Source: Nitrospirota bacterium (GTDB lineage Bacteria > Nitrospirota > Thermodesulfovibrionia > Thermodesulfovibrionales > JdFR-88). Taken from it: 64,000 bases of DNA. The notes beneath the pieces are model-generated. The model searched no databases. It was not told where the DNA came from and saw only the letters and a program-made list of their open reading frames with translations. How positions within the stretch are numbered: the first letter of the stretch is position 1; each line of letters starts with the position of its first letter. The stretch is taken from the NCBI GenBank assembly GCA_021825295.1, contig JAKAHV010000008.1:1-64000 (forward strand), read 5' to 3'. Both the position numbers and the translations under genes were made by a program. Below, piece after piece: positions 10,788-20,092 of this stretch.

Positions 10788-10813
10788 AAATAGAGCCTTT
10801 TATTTCAGTGTTT

Positions 10814-10847
10814 ACAGAGGACCCGAATCCAGAACCGGGTCCTCTGT
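10814..10847 (+). terminator. rho-independent terminator after the PEP-CTERM gene
   Basis: ACAGAGGACCCG and CGGGTCCTCTGT form a 12-bp perfect stem with a 10-base loop, followed by TTTCC. It lies 27 bases past the stop codon. Confidence 0.8.
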
Positions 10848-10943
10848 TTCCAATATGCATCTCTCCGTGGAAAATCGCTTCCGCAACGGAAACTGATTAA
10901 GAAAGATAATTTTGGTATGCTTGACCCATCGGGCTTGAAATAA

Positions 10944-10970
10944 TGTGTACATTATTTTATTCTGTACACA
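10944..10970. promoter_or_regulatory. palindromic operator before the toxin-antitoxin pair
   Basis: TGTGTAC (10944-10950) and GTACACA (10964-10970) are exact inverted repeats with a 13-base A/T-rich centre, just before the SD AGGAGG at 10972. Antitoxins of this kind bind such palindromes in their own promoter, so this is a likely autoregulatory site. Confidence 0.6.
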
Positions 10971-10985
10971 TAGGAGGTGGCATCA

Positions 10986-11195
10986 ATGCAGACTGCGGAA
11001 AAGGTGCGCAAGCAGTTTCGTCTCGACCCGGGCAAGATACTCATGGTCAAAAGGATCACGCATGCTTCAACCGAAACTGAAGCAATCAACAGGGCCCTGG
11101 ACATGGTAATCGCAAATGACAAAATCCGGAAGGCGCTTGCGGCGGCGAAGGGCAAGGGCAAAATCGAGGACGTATTTGGCAGAGTATCCGCTTAA
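10986..11195 (+). CDS. VapB-like antitoxin
   Basis: 69 residues from an ATG eight bases after AGGAGG; a GTG three codons earlier overlaps the SD and is less likely. The TETEAINRALDMVIAND stretch is the helix pattern of a ribbon-helix-helix DNA-binding antitoxin. The C-terminal KGKIEDVFGRVSA would wrap the toxin. It overlaps the following PIN-domain gene, the usual antitoxin-first order, and a palindrome precedes it. The family is assigned by size, fold pattern and partner. Confidence 0.75.
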   Translation: MQTAEKVRKQFRLDPGKILMVKRITHASTETEAINRALDMVIANDKIRKALAAAKGKGKIEDVFGRVSA

Positions 11196-11616
11196 GGCCG
11201 TCTGCGATACCTCGATTTACATTCCTTTCATAAATCATGGAATAACGCATCCGGCGTTTTCCGAAAAGTCTTTCTCTCCGGTGTTGCACATGAGTGCGGT
11301 TGTCCTTTCGGAACTGTACGCGGGGGCGCACGACCGGCAGACAATCAGACTTCTGGATAAATTGCACCGGACTTTTCAGGACGCCGGGCGGCTTATTGTG
11401 CCTGACGGCAGTGATTGGCAACATACGGGCGCCATTATTGCCAGGCTCAGAACGAAATATGGTTTTGAGGCCAGATATCTCTCCCGGATACAAAATGACA
11501 TTCTTATTGCCTTTTCCGCGCGCAGGATCGGGGCGTTTGTCTTCACGCGTAACGAAAAGGACTTCCGGCGGATAAGGGAATTTATGGATTTTCATATCTA
11601 TGGGGGAAATAAATGA
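11176..11616 (+). CDS. VapC-like PIN-domain toxin
   Basis: 146 residues from a TTG with GAGGA five bases upstream; an ATG at 11116 lies deep inside the antitoxin gene and yields an Arg-rich head, so I rejected it. PIN acidic residues are visible: Asp in VCDTSIYIPF, Glu in LSELYAG, Asp in QNDILIAFSA and the final TRNEKDF. PIN toxins are Mg-dependent RNases, often cutting tRNA or rRNA. The gene overlaps the antitoxin by 20 bases, so translation is coupled. Confidence 0.8.
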   Translation: MAEYPLKAVCDTSIYIPFINHGITHPAFSEKSFSPVLHMSAVVLSELYAGAHDRQTIRLLDKLHRTFQDAGRLIVPDGSDWQHTGAIIARLRTKYGFEARYLSRIQNDILIAFSARRIGAFVFTRNEKDFRRIREFMDFHIYGGNK

Positions 11617-11826
11617 ATATCATCATGGATGTCCCTGTTTTCATGCTGATACTCTTCCCCTGCGCTATCCCGCCCGATGTATGCAATGCCGGTTGAAACA
11701 TGGCATCTTCAGCAGATTCTCGGTAAGCAACCTTACGTCCAGGAACTATGCGTAAGCGGATGCTAACAGTTGGCGCGTGTTATCCCCTCAACTCTGCTAC
11801 GAAATAGAAGCACCGTTATGGCAATT

Positions 11827-13164
11827 TCAGTTTGAATCATGCATTCCGGATGGATGAGTCGGCTGGCTGACCATTATAGGCAGCGATTCCAGCTTCGGGA
11901 TTCCCGCAACCCGTTCAAGCTGGGATTTATTGACGAGAAGATTCAATTTTGTGTTAATCATCTGGTCACGCGCATCAGCAAGCAGGGTTTCCGCCTGGAC
12001 AAGCGAAAGAATATCAGCCTCGCCTATTTTATATTCTCCAAACGCCAGCGAATAATTATGCTCCGCATTATGCAATTGATTCTTCGCTACAGTGAGATCC
12101 TCAATTGACGTTAAATAATTATCATAGGTCTTCTGAAGATCGAGCACAAGTTGCCGTTTTGTTTCGTCCAGTGTAGCTTCGGATGAAGTCGTTGAGATCG
12201 CAGCCGCCTTTTGTCGGAAAAACTTGCCCAGTTCGAAAATATTCCATTTGGCGGACAATCCCACGTATCTGTCTTCAGGGATGAGAACGATGCCGGGCGC
12301 GGCGCCAATCGATTTTACATAAGCGGCATCAGCAGATATTGTTGGCCAGAAGGCGCTTAACTCAAGAGATCTGTCGAACCGTGCAATCTTGACAGTATCT
12401 GCCGCCTGTTTTATTTCCGGCTTTCGGAGGACCGCCTTTCTCAGGCTTTCAATGGCTGGAAGTGTCGGGATAAAAGATAACGCTCCCTCAAGTGAAGGCT
12501 TCGCCTCAAGCGGCATCCCAATCAGAGAGTCCAGGTCAGCAAATGCCTGTCTTAATTCGCCGCGCGCGGCCACGACGTTATATTTCGCCTGTTCCAGCCG
12601 GACTGATGCCTGGAGCATATCAGAGAGTTTTACAATACCAAATTTATACCGTCCTTTTGCAACATCGTAGTCTCTTTGAGCATCGTCAAGCTGTAATTTT
12701 TTTGAATCGAGCGAAGCCTTCCCGGCGAGCACGGAATAAAACGCGACTTTTACATCGTATTCGAGGGCGATAAGCGTTTTCCGAAGGTTTTCCTTGTCGC
12801 TGTCTGAATTCAGAAGCGCAATGTTTCTGTTCGCTTGCCGCTTGCCGCCATCAAAAAGGATGTATGATAAGTCGAACTGATAGACCTGCGCGTTGTAATC
12901 TGGAAATTGATTGTAGTGCCGGTCATAAGACCCTGAAGCATCGAGGCTAGGCAGATATGGCCCAAGAGACGCTGTTGCCAGGGCTTTGGTTGCTCTTGCC
13001 TTCAGCATTGCCGCCCTATATGCAGGTAGTCTTTCCCTGGCCATGTTAATGGCTTCTCCAATGGTCAATGCATTTACCAGGTTAGGTAGTATTAAAAAAA
13101 TAACGCACAAGAGGAGCCAATATCTGCCCATGATCGCTCTCACGCTGAATACAGAAGGTTTCAT
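11827..13164 (-). CDS. TolC-family outer-membrane efflux protein (type I secretion)
   Basis: 445 residues. A signal peptide (YWLLLCVIFLILPNLVNA) precedes two TolC-type repeats starting LTIGEAINMARERLPAYRAA. Long helical segments rich in Ala, Gln and Lys (LQKTYDNYLTSIEDLTVAKNQ) form the periplasmic tunnel. It is the last gene of the minus-strand secretion operon, 26 bases after the HlyD gene, and should be the outer-membrane duct of the exporter. It was named by fold features and context; sequence in this family is diverse. Confidence 0.9.
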   Translation of the reverse strand: MKPSVFSVRAIMGRYWLLLCVIFLILPNLVNALTIGEAINMARERLPAYRAAMLKARATKALATASLGPYLPSLDASGSYDRHYNQFPDYNAQVYQFDLSYILFDGGKRQANRNIALLNSDSDKENLRKTLIALEYDVKVAFYSVLAGKASLDSKKLQLDDAQRDYDVAKGRYKFGIVKLSDMLQASVRLEQAKYNVVAARGELRQAFADLDSLIGMPLEAKPSLEGALSFIPTLPAIESLRKAVLRKPEIKQAADTVKIARFDRSLELSAFWPTISADAAYVKSIGAAPGIVLIPEDRYVGLSAKWNIFELGKFFRQKAAAISTTSSEATLDETKRQLVLDLQKTYDNYLTSIEDLTVAKNQLHNAEHNYSLAFGEYKIGEADILSLVQAETLLADARDQMINTKLNLLVNKSQLERVAGIPKLESLPIMVSQPTHPSGMHDSN

Positions 13165-13190
13165 GCTGACATATTTTTATTTGCGTCTCT

Positions 13191-14564
13191 CTATCTCTCG
13201 GTCAGGCTTTCTTTTTCGTATTTCTTGAACGGGGACAGAAAAAATTCAATAATCCTCCTTTTTCCCGTTTTTATTTCCACAGAGCAAGTCATGCCTGGCT
13301 CCAGAGGGACCAGCTTGCCATGCACAAGCATATGCGTTTTCTCCATGCTAACCTTTATTTTATAGACCAGCCCCTTTTTCTTGTCTTCAAAGGCATCAGG
13401 GCTTACCTGTTTGACCACTCCTTTGACTACTCCATACTTTTGAAAGGAAAAAGTATCCAGTTTGATCTTCGCCTGCTGTCCAGCCTTTACAAAACCAATG
13501 TCCTTATTCTCTACCGTGGCCTCCACAACCAGGGACGTCCCCTTTGGCACTATTGACGCAAGAGTTTGCGCCGTGGTCACGACGCCGCCTATTGTATGGA
13601 CTTTCAGCCCCTGCACGGTGCCTGAAACCGGAGAAACAAGCCTTTCAAGCTTGTACCGCTGCCGAGCTTTTATCATATCATCCTGGTACGTCAATATTTT
13701 ATTTTCGCTATCAACAATATCCCCGAGGATGTCTTTTTCACGACCGCGCTGCAAGGCAACAAGCATCTGTTTCGCCTCAAGCAGACTTTCCTTTGCCCGT
13801 GCAACTTCTTTTTTTTGGGCTTCATACTCTTGTTCGGCCGTAAAAAGCTCCTTTTGCTTCTCCAGATGCTCCATTTTGCTGATGTAATCGGCCTTGTATG
13901 CCGCGTTATAGGCTGATGCCTCCTGCCTCAATATCCAACGGGTTTTCAGGTATTGTTCAAGCGTGGCTTCGGCGCCTTGCAGAGCGTCCTTCCGTTGTTC
14001 GATTACCGCCTGTTGGGCCTCTTCTTTTGCATCGTATTCAGCCTTTTTGGTGTCGATCAGCCGCCGCTCCAGGGCCGGAACTTCTGGCGATATCTCTTTC
14101 CCATCGGGAATTCCTGGAAGATCGCTTTTTCTGCCCGTAAGCTCTTCGATCAGGCGCTGCTTGCCTGCGAGTTGGATCGCAAGGTCTTTGCTTGTGCTTT
14201 CAACGTCGGCTCTGTCCATTGTGGGGTCCATTTCGATTAGAAGCTGCCCTTTTTTTACCTGCTGGCCCTCGTAGATAAAGATGGCCCTGATAACTCCCGT
14301 ATCGAGTGGCTGGATTTCTTTGATCCTGCCGTCCGGGATTATTTTGCCCCTCGCCATGGCGACCTCATCCACCCGCCCGAAATATGCCCAGAGAAATGCT
14401 CCTATCAAAAGGATAAGCATTACCCAGATCAGGATTCTTTTGGCCGGCGACGGCGGAGTTTCCTCAATTTCGAGGGCGGGGGGCAGAAACTCATATTCGA
14501 GATTGTCCTGGGCGTATTTGCGCTTGATATCCTGAAGAAATTTCCTGATGGATGGCCGTTTCAT
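13191..14564 (-). CDS. HlyD-family periplasmic adaptor (type I secretion)
   Basis: 457 residues. One N-terminal membrane helix (ILIWVMLILLIGAFLWAYFG) follows a cytosolic stretch. Then come the half-lipoyl motif VDEVAMARGKIIPDG and EIQPLDTGVIRAIFIYEGQQ, a long coiled coil near residues 150-310, the second half-lipoyl LERLVSPVSGTVQGLKVHTI, and a beta-barrel C-terminus ending in GMTCSVEIKTGKRRIIEFF, the HlyD signature. It bridges the ABC exporter and the TolC-like duct. The ABC gene ends 16 bases upstream. Confidence 0.95.
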   Translation of the reverse strand: MKRPSIRKFLQDIKRKYAQDNLEYEFLPPALEIEETPPSPAKRILIWVMLILLIGAFLWAYFGRVDEVAMARGKIIPDGRIKEIQPLDTGVIRAIFIYEGQQVKKGQLLIEMDPTMDRADVESTSKDLAIQLAGKQRLIEELTGRKSDLPGIPDGKEISPEVPALERRLIDTKKAEYDAKEEAQQAVIEQRKDALQGAEATLEQYLKTRWILRQEASAYNAAYKADYISKMEHLEKQKELFTAEQEYEAQKKEVARAKESLLEAKQMLVALQRGREKDILGDIVDSENKILTYQDDMIKARQRYKLERLVSPVSGTVQGLKVHTIGGVVTTAQTLASIVPKGTSLVVEATVENKDIGFVKAGQQAKIKLDTFSFQKYGVVKGVVKQVSPDAFEDKKKGLVYKIKVSMEKTHMLVHGKLVPLEPGMTCSVEIKTGKRRIIEFFLSPFKKYEKESLTER

Positions 14565-14580
14565 TTACTTTTTACCGGCC

Positions 14581-16791
14581 TCATAATGCTCTTTGCTGCT
14601 GGCTATAAAGGTGATTATACAATCCCGGCCGGGCAAGCAGTTCATCGTGGCTTCCGTATTCCACCACCTGACCACGGTCGATTACGAGGATTTTGTGAGC
14701 GTCTCTCAAGGTCGATAGTCTGTGCGCTATGATAAGAACGGTCCTTCCCTCGCACATGCTTCTTAAATTACGCTGGATGATGCTTTCCGATTCATAATCC
14801 AATGCCGACGTAGCCTCATCGAAGATTAAAAGCCGGGGATTGGTCAGAAGGGCTCTTGCGATGGCGATGCGTTGCCTCTGGCCTCCGGAAAGCGCCGTAC
14901 CCTGTTCACCCACTACCGTATCGTATCCTTCCGGTAATTCCAGGATGAAATCATGGGCCCCGGCCAGCTCCGCCACCCTGACGACCTCGGACATCGGCGC
15001 GGATGGATAATGTATCGCTATATTGTCCCTGACACTCCCGTTAAACAGAAAATTCTCCTGAAGGACAACACCTATTTGCCGCCGCAACCACGCCGGATCG
15101 GCCAAGGCAATATCAACACCGTCTATAAGAATTCTTCCTCCTTCAGGGATATATAGCCTTTGAAGAAGCTTCGCCATGGTGCTCTTGCCGGAGCCGCTTC
15201 TGCCCACTATGCCCAAAACGGTGCCTGCCGGGACCGCAAGCGAAACATTTCTCAGGATTTCCGGGCCGTCCACCCGGTATCTGCACCGTACGCCCTCCAT
15301 CCGGATATGCCCTTTTACCGCGGGCAGCCTGGCCTTTGCCGGGTTCATGGCGGGTTCCGGCATCGCGTTGAAAATGTCACCAAGACGCTTGAGGGAGATG
15401 CCAACCTGCTGAAAATCCTGCCACATCTGTGTGAGTCTCATTACAGGATCGCTCACCCTTCCGGAGAGCATCTGGAAGGCGATAAGCTCACCAACAGTCA
15501 GCTTACCACCGATGACAAGGAGAGCGCCGTACCAGAGAATAACAAGATAGGATATCCTGTTTATCATCTGGCCCAGGGCGCTGCCTATGCCTGATATCTG
15601 GTAAGTCTTGAAGCTTGAAACAATGTATTTTGAGAAAAGCCCCTCCCATTTTTTCTGGGTCTCCGGCTCCAGGGCGAAGGATTTGACCGTCTGTACGCCC
15701 GCGACCGATTCCACCAGATAGGATTGCGCGTCCGCCCCCCGGCTGAACCGTTCGTCAAGATGATGCCGCAGCATGGGCCTGATTATCAGCGACAGGGCCG
15801 CGAAAAAAGGGAGGATAGCCAGCGCCACTAGGGTCAGGGGAACGCTGTAAAAAAACATCACCGCGACAAAAACAAATACAAACATGAGGTCCAGCATGAG
15901 GGTCAAAGGCGAGCCGGTCAAAAAACGGCGAATGGTCTCGAGTTCCCGCACTCTGGCGATCGTGTCACCAACGCGTCTTACTTCAAAGTACCGCAGCGGC
16001 AAGGCAAAAAGATGCCGGAAGAGTCTCGTCCCCAGATGCACATCAATGCGGTTTGTCGTGTGCGTAAAAACATATGTCCTCAGAATATTCAGGGCGGCCT
16101 CAAATAAAGTTATCGTTAAAAGTCCGATGGCAAGCACATCAAGTGTGGTAAGCCCATTATGGACAAGCACCTTGTCTATTACGACCTGGGTAAAAATCGG
16201 CGTGACGAGGGCAAATATCTGCAGCACCAGCGAGGCTATAAGGACATCATATAATGGCTTCCTATATTTCCAAAGAGAAGGCAAAAACCACTTAAGCCCG
16301 AATATCTCCTCTTTTTTTAAAAAGCCGCGCTGTGTAAACAGGACAAGATTGCCTGTCCAGATTTCGGAGAATTCCTCCAGTTTAAGAATGCGTGGCCGTT
16401 GCTCGCCGGGATGCATGACAAGGATTTTGGCCGGATCAGCCTTTGCCAGCACAATATAGGACAGCTTGTCCCGCGCTTCCTGGCCGTCCCAGGCCTTGAT
16501 CTCGGCAATAGCCGGAAGAGGAAGTTTTACCAGTCTCTCAAAAGAAAGATTTGCCGACTTTGTCTTAAAGCCAAGCTCCCTGCCCGCGCGGATGATGTCG
16601 CTTGCGGACATGCCGCCCTCCCCGATTGCAAATGTGTGCTTGATCTGGGCAGGGTCTGCCGCCACGCCGTGAAAACGCGCAATCATTATAAGGCAACTAA
16701 GACCAGTGTCGATCCCGCCGCAAGACCCATGAGCCTCGTTACGAGACTCGTGGTTACTATTTCCCTCTGTTTTATCCGTGCTCACTGCCAT
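14581..16791 (-). CDS. type I secretion ABC exporter with degenerate C39 domain (HlyB-like)
   Basis: 736 residues in the order C39-like domain (about 20-150), six-helix membrane domain (about 165-450), ATPase (about 490-730). The ATPase has Walker A GRSGSGKST, signature LSGGQRQR and Walker B LLIFDEATSALD. In C39 peptidases the catalytic Cys sits in a DCG motif; here the motif reads GIDTGLSCLIMIARFHG, with Thr in its place. So it should bind rather than cleave its cargo, as HlyB does for RTX proteins. This fits a cargo with a C-terminal secretion signal instead of a double-Gly leader. Confidence 0.95.
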   Translation of the reverse strand: MAVSTDKTEGNSNHESRNEAHGSCGGIDTGLSCLIMIARFHGVAADPAQIKHTFAIGEGGMSASDIIRAGRELGFKTKSANLSFERLVKLPLPAIAEIKAWDGQEARDKLSYIVLAKADPAKILVMHPGEQRPRILKLEEFSEIWTGNLVLFTQRGFLKKEEIFGLKWFLPSLWKYRKPLYDVLIASLVLQIFALVTPIFTQVVIDKVLVHNGLTTLDVLAIGLLTITLFEAALNILRTYVFTHTTNRIDVHLGTRLFRHLFALPLRYFEVRRVGDTIARVRELETIRRFLTGSPLTLMLDLMFVFVFVAVMFFYSVPLTLVALAILPFFAALSLIIRPMLRHHLDERFSRGADAQSYLVESVAGVQTVKSFALEPETQKKWEGLFSKYIVSSFKTYQISGIGSALGQMINRISYLVILWYGALLVIGGKLTVGELIAFQMLSGRVSDPVMRLTQMWQDFQQVGISLKRLGDIFNAMPEPAMNPAKARLPAVKGHIRMEGVRCRYRVDGPEILRNVSLAVPAGTVLGIVGRSGSGKSTMAKLLQRLYIPEGGRILIDGVDIALADPAWLRRQIGVVLQENFLFNGSVRDNIAIHYPSAPMSEVVRVAELAGAHDFILELPEGYDTVVGEQGTALSGGQRQRIAIARALLTNPRLLIFDEATSALDYESESIIQRNLRSMCEGRTVLIIAHRLSTLRDAHKILVIDRGQVVEYGSHDELLARPGLYNHLYSQQQRAL

Positions 16792-16801
16792 GTGAATAGT
16801 T

Positions 16802-17638
16802 TTAAATTATGGTGACGTTCCGAATATTAAGTCCCGGTTTTTCCCAGAAGCTGGCGGTGGCATATTTGCCGAACAGATCAGGAGGAATACAGGGTTTTTG
16901 CTCTATGTATTCGACTTTGTTATGTACTTTGTGCAACCCCGGCATCCCTATGCTACTGTCATAATCCGGCTCATCGTAAACGACATTGTCAAAGTCATGG
17001 GCAAATGGCGGTTCTCCCAGTTCAGTATAGAGCCGGTCAAGAGTGTGCCTGGGCTCTTTTGCCAGATGATCGTACGGCACAAGAATCAGCCGTTTAGCCT
17101 CTTTTCCAAACCAGGCCTCACGCAGAGCGCACCAAGCCAGGCCGATCAGGCCTGTATCGAAATTCATCAGCGTTTCAACACGGGAATAGATCGAAGCACC
17201 TGGCTGGAAATTAAATATGCGTGAAAGCTCCAAAGGATTACTGATAAGCATGCGCTCGATGCTGTTGATAATCCAACCGATTCCACGCACACAACAGATA
17301 ATGCGCGCTTGCGGGTATATTTCCCCAATCAATGAGGCTCGTCCGGTCCAGGTGCGGTTGGTGTCGAAGACAACGCCGTCCAGCGGAACATCGGCGTAAT
17401 ACGCATCAAAGATCCCTCGCAAGATAGCGGTTCTCCTAGCGTTGTCAAAGAACGGCTTGAATTCGCCTCCACACATTGGAGAATGAACAGCGCCGCACAA
17501 GGCGGCAACGGGGCTGGTCATGGCAGCGGTAAAACGAGGATTTTGACGCAACAACGCGCACAGAAGGGTTGAACCTGAACGAGGCAGGCCTGAGATTAAA
17601 TGAATTCGTGTGATCATGAGTTGACGGTATTCTGCCAT
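16802..17638 (-). CDS. sulfotransferase (RaxST/tyrosylprotein-sulfotransferase-like)
   Basis: 278 residues. The PAPS phosphosulfate loop SGLPRSGSTLLCALLRQNP is at residues 16-34. RIICCVRGIGWIINSIERM supplies the Arg/Ser pair that binds the 3'-phosphate, and VVFDTNRTWTGR lies between. Such enzymes move sulfate from PAPS to a hydroxyl. The pattern recalls RaxST and other bacterial protein sulfotransferases as I remember them. AAGGAAGGAC precedes the ATG. The gene sits between the presumed cargo gene and the exporter genes, which suggests it modifies the exported protein; that link is inferred. Confidence 0.85.
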   Translation of the reverse strand: MAEYRQLMITRIHLISGLPRSGSTLLCALLRQNPRFTAAMTSPVAALCGAVHSPMCGGEFKPFFDNARRTAILRGIFDAYYADVPLDGVVFDTNRTWTGRASLIGEIYPQARIICCVRGIGWIINSIERMLISNPLELSRIFNFQPGASIYSRVETLMNFDTGLIGLAWCALREAWFGKEAKRLILVPYDHLAKEPRHTLDRLYTELGEPPFAHDFDNVVYDEPDYDSSIGMPGLHKVHNKVEYIEQKPCIPPDLFGKYATASFWEKPGLNIRNVTII

Positions 17639-17721
17639 GTCCTTCCTTACGCCGGAACGCTTTGTTGTAGCATCGAGCCCACTGAAGCGGTCCGGATGCC
17701 TTATGCGTTAATTAACCAATT

Positions 17722-17755
17722 AACCAGCCCACCCCTTGGAAGGAGCGGGCTGGTT
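17722..17755 (-). terminator. intercistronic hairpin between cargo gene and sulfotransferase
   Basis: AACCAGCCC (17722-17730) and GGGCTGGTT (17747-17755) form a perfect 9-bp stem. On the minus strand it is followed by AATTGGTTAATT, a weak U-tract. It probably acts as a partial terminator or RNA stabiliser that makes more cargo than exporter. Confidence 0.5.
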
Positions 17756-17785
17756 CTGATGTTTCAGGAAAGAGGCCCTCTCCTT

Positions 17786-20068
17786 TCAATGATGATTGTT
17801 TACTGCTAGAACCGGAGTTTGCAGGAACGATTCCTGGGGTGCTAGTTCATGTGTTTGACCGGAGGGTCCTGAACCGAAACCAGCCATGGCCTGTATTAAT
17901 TGGTTAAGACCATTCCCAGACACATCCGCTCCCGCCGACTGTCCGGGCTCATAAAGCGACTGAATACCCGCGATGTCCGTCGCATCAAGCGTTTGATTAT
18001 TCGACGTCAATTCATAGCACATTATAGAGTTCGGGTCTGCGTCACAAGCCAGTCCCAAGGCATGGCCGATCTCATGGAGAAGTGTCTGGGACAATGAGGC
18101 ATCAGTCCCGGAATAAACTTGCTGTCCTGTGGAACTGGTGGTCAGTGCATCTTGGGAAGGGTCTTCCAGCCGGACGATTACACCTGGTTCGATCTTTTCC
18201 TCGTAGTCCCGCAAGCTGGTGAAGCCGACAATACCGCTATTGGTGGTATCGAAATCACCCCAGCCAATTCTTATGTCAGATTTCGAAGAGTCCGGGACTT
18301 CCTCGAAAGTGATGCCGGCCGCCGCTCCCCATGAAGCAAACGCCTGCTGCACGGCTGCCTCGTCGCTGCCGTTCATATAACTGCTGAAAGGCGAAGCCGA
18401 GGAGCCAGGATTGTCCGCCAGACTCCATGTAATAATCTTGCTATCCCATTTTGCGCCTTCTAGAACGGCAGAGCCTGCTCCCGGTGCTTGCGGCGCCATT
18501 GATGCCATAGCTTCAGCTTCATGCAGACCGGCCTCTGCGGCATTAGCTGCCGCGAAATCGCCAGTTGCAAAGTCTTGTCGGCTGATTGGTCCGATATTCT
18601 TACCAAGTGCTGCCTTGATAACCGCCTGATTGCCTGCTAAACCATATCCATATCCATATCCGCCATATCCGCCGGAAAAAGAAACGCTATAACCAACAAA
18701 ACTGCTACCGGTATAATCAATATATCCCCCGCTTGATCCAGTATCAAAATTATACCCATCATAGGTGACCGCAATATTTGCACCTGAAATGACATCATTA
18801 GTGCCGATGATATGCAACGTGTCACTCGCATTTGCATATATAGTATCATGGCTGCCGTAGACGTACACAGCGTCACCCGTGCCCAGATTTATGCCATTAC
18901 CGTTGCCGTACACATTGGCCTGGGCATTGTTGTTCACATAAACGCCTGTGCTCTGCCCGTTTGCCGTTGCGCCCCCAAATGCATCCTTGTTGGCGTACAC
19001 CGCGTCGTACGAATTATTGGTGTTGCCGATCATCGCTAAATCATCGGCTCCCGAGTAGATGGTATTGCCCCCGCCAAAGGCCTGCAAACTGTCACCCGTC
19101 CCCAGGTTGACCTGGTCGCCGTTGCCGTTTGCCCAGGCTTGGGAATTATCATCTAAGGTGATTTGCGCACTCGACGCGTTCACGTTATCCGCACTGCCAT
19201 TCGTTCCAGTTATGGTAACCTGCGCGTTGGCGCTTTCGGTAATGCTGTTTCCACCCTCGTTGACGGTCGCCGAGGCGCCGTTCGCAATATTTATGGCAGC
19301 ATTGATCAGGGTCAAGTTTGCACCTGTGCCCGTGACACTGGCGTTTTCTGTGCCATTGGCCGCAGTACTTGTCGTTTCGTCGAACTGAAGATTTCCAGAA
19401 GTAAATGCTTCGATGTTTACAGTCTGCGTCGTCGCATTAATCTGGATCGAATCGGCGGTATTCCCTGGATTATTTTCAGCAACCGTCACCACAGGATTAC
19501 CGTTAATATCGGTCGTTGAAGATACCGTCTGGTTATCCGACGTTTGAGTCATTGTTGTTGGCAAAATGTTACCCCAAGCTGGGGCCCAATGAGGTCCCCT
19601 TAGTCCCAAATCTTGAGGCACAGTAATACCGGCGGCGGTTAAAGCAGTATCAGCGGCGGAATTGGAATTAAGCGTTAACGGCGAATAGTTTAAGTTTTCA
19701 TTTGTGATTTGCTGCTCGGCTTCTTCAATTGCCGCCCATTGCGAGCTAAGATCAGCGCCAGATGCTACAGTTTCTGTTTGAAAACTAGGGTTCACTAAAT
19801 AACCGAGAGCATCACTCACTGTGGTATCTGCAAGCGACCCGGATGTGCATGCCAACGTTCCCCAATCTGTCGAGCTTCCTGATGCGCCTGAAGACAATTG
19901 AGAAAGTTGGCTACTAAGCACAGTCGGCCCATTTGCGGTAGGAGCACAAGTGGCAATAAATCGCTGCCCAGAAGAATTCGTATAAACCAAGGTCTCGTGA
20001 TACCAAGTGGTTCCCGTCCCTGGTATTTGCCCCAACGGCTCGAAGAAAATCTGAATGGATTCGCTCAT
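17786..20068 (-). CDS. large metzincin-like protein, presumed type I secretion cargo
   Basis: 760 residues, Asn/Gly/Thr/Ser-rich, no signal peptide, SD AAAGGAG seven bases from the ATG. Residues about 160-460 are repeats built on VNLGTGDSLQAFGGGNTIYS and GINLGTGDAVYVYGSHDTIY, like RTX or beta-roll cargo. A Gly/Tyr-rich run (SGGYGGYGYGYG) is near residue 470. Residues about 525-710 look like an M10 catalytic domain: HEIGHALGLAC from 665, Met-turn SIMCY, DIAGIQSLYEPG. The third zinc position is Cys675, not His. The tail LNQLIQAMAGFGSGPSGQT resembles C-termini of other type I cargo as I remember them. Proteolytic activity is unproven. Confidence 0.8.
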   Translation of the reverse strand: MSESIQIFFEPLGQIPGTGTTWYHETLVYTNSSGQRFIATCAPTANGPTVLSSQLSQLSSGASGSSTDWGTLACTSGSLADTTVSDALGYLVNPSFQTETVASGADLSSQWAAIEEAEQQITNENLNYSPLTLNSNSAADTALTAAGITVPQDLGLRGPHWAPAWGNILPTTMTQTSDNQTVSSTTDINGNPVVTVAENNPGNTADSIQINATTQTVNIEAFTSGNLQFDETTSTAANGTENASVTGTGANLTLINAAINIANGASATVNEGGNSITESANAQVTITGTNGSADNVNASSAQITLDDNSQAWANGNGDQVNLGTGDSLQAFGGGNTIYSGADDLAMIGNTNNSYDAVYANKDAFGGATANGQSTGVYVNNNAQANVYGNGNGINLGTGDAVYVYGSHDTIYANASDTLHIIGTNDVISGANIAVTYDGYNFDTGSSGGYIDYTGSSFVGYSVSFSGGYGGYGYGYGLAGNQAVIKAALGKNIGPISRQDFATGDFAAANAAEAGLHEAEAMASMAPQAPGAGSAVLEGAKWDSKIITWSLADNPGSSASPFSSYMNGSDEAAVQQAFASWGAAAGITFEEVPDSSKSDIRIGWGDFDTTNSGIVGFTSLRDYEEKIEPGVIVRLEDPSQDALTTSSTGQQVYSGTDASLSQTLLHEIGHALGLACDADPNSIMCYELTSNNQTLDATDIAGIQSLYEPGQSAGADVSGNGLNQLIQAMAGFGSGPSGQTHELAPQESFLQTPVLAVNNHH

Positions 20069-20092
20069 GTAATAGCTCCTTTCATGATCTAA

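Noticed and set aside
14581-16791. ABC exporter as a C39 peptidase that cuts double-Gly leaders
   Set aside because: The catalytic Cys is replaced by Thr (DTG), and the presumed cargo has no double-Gly leader.
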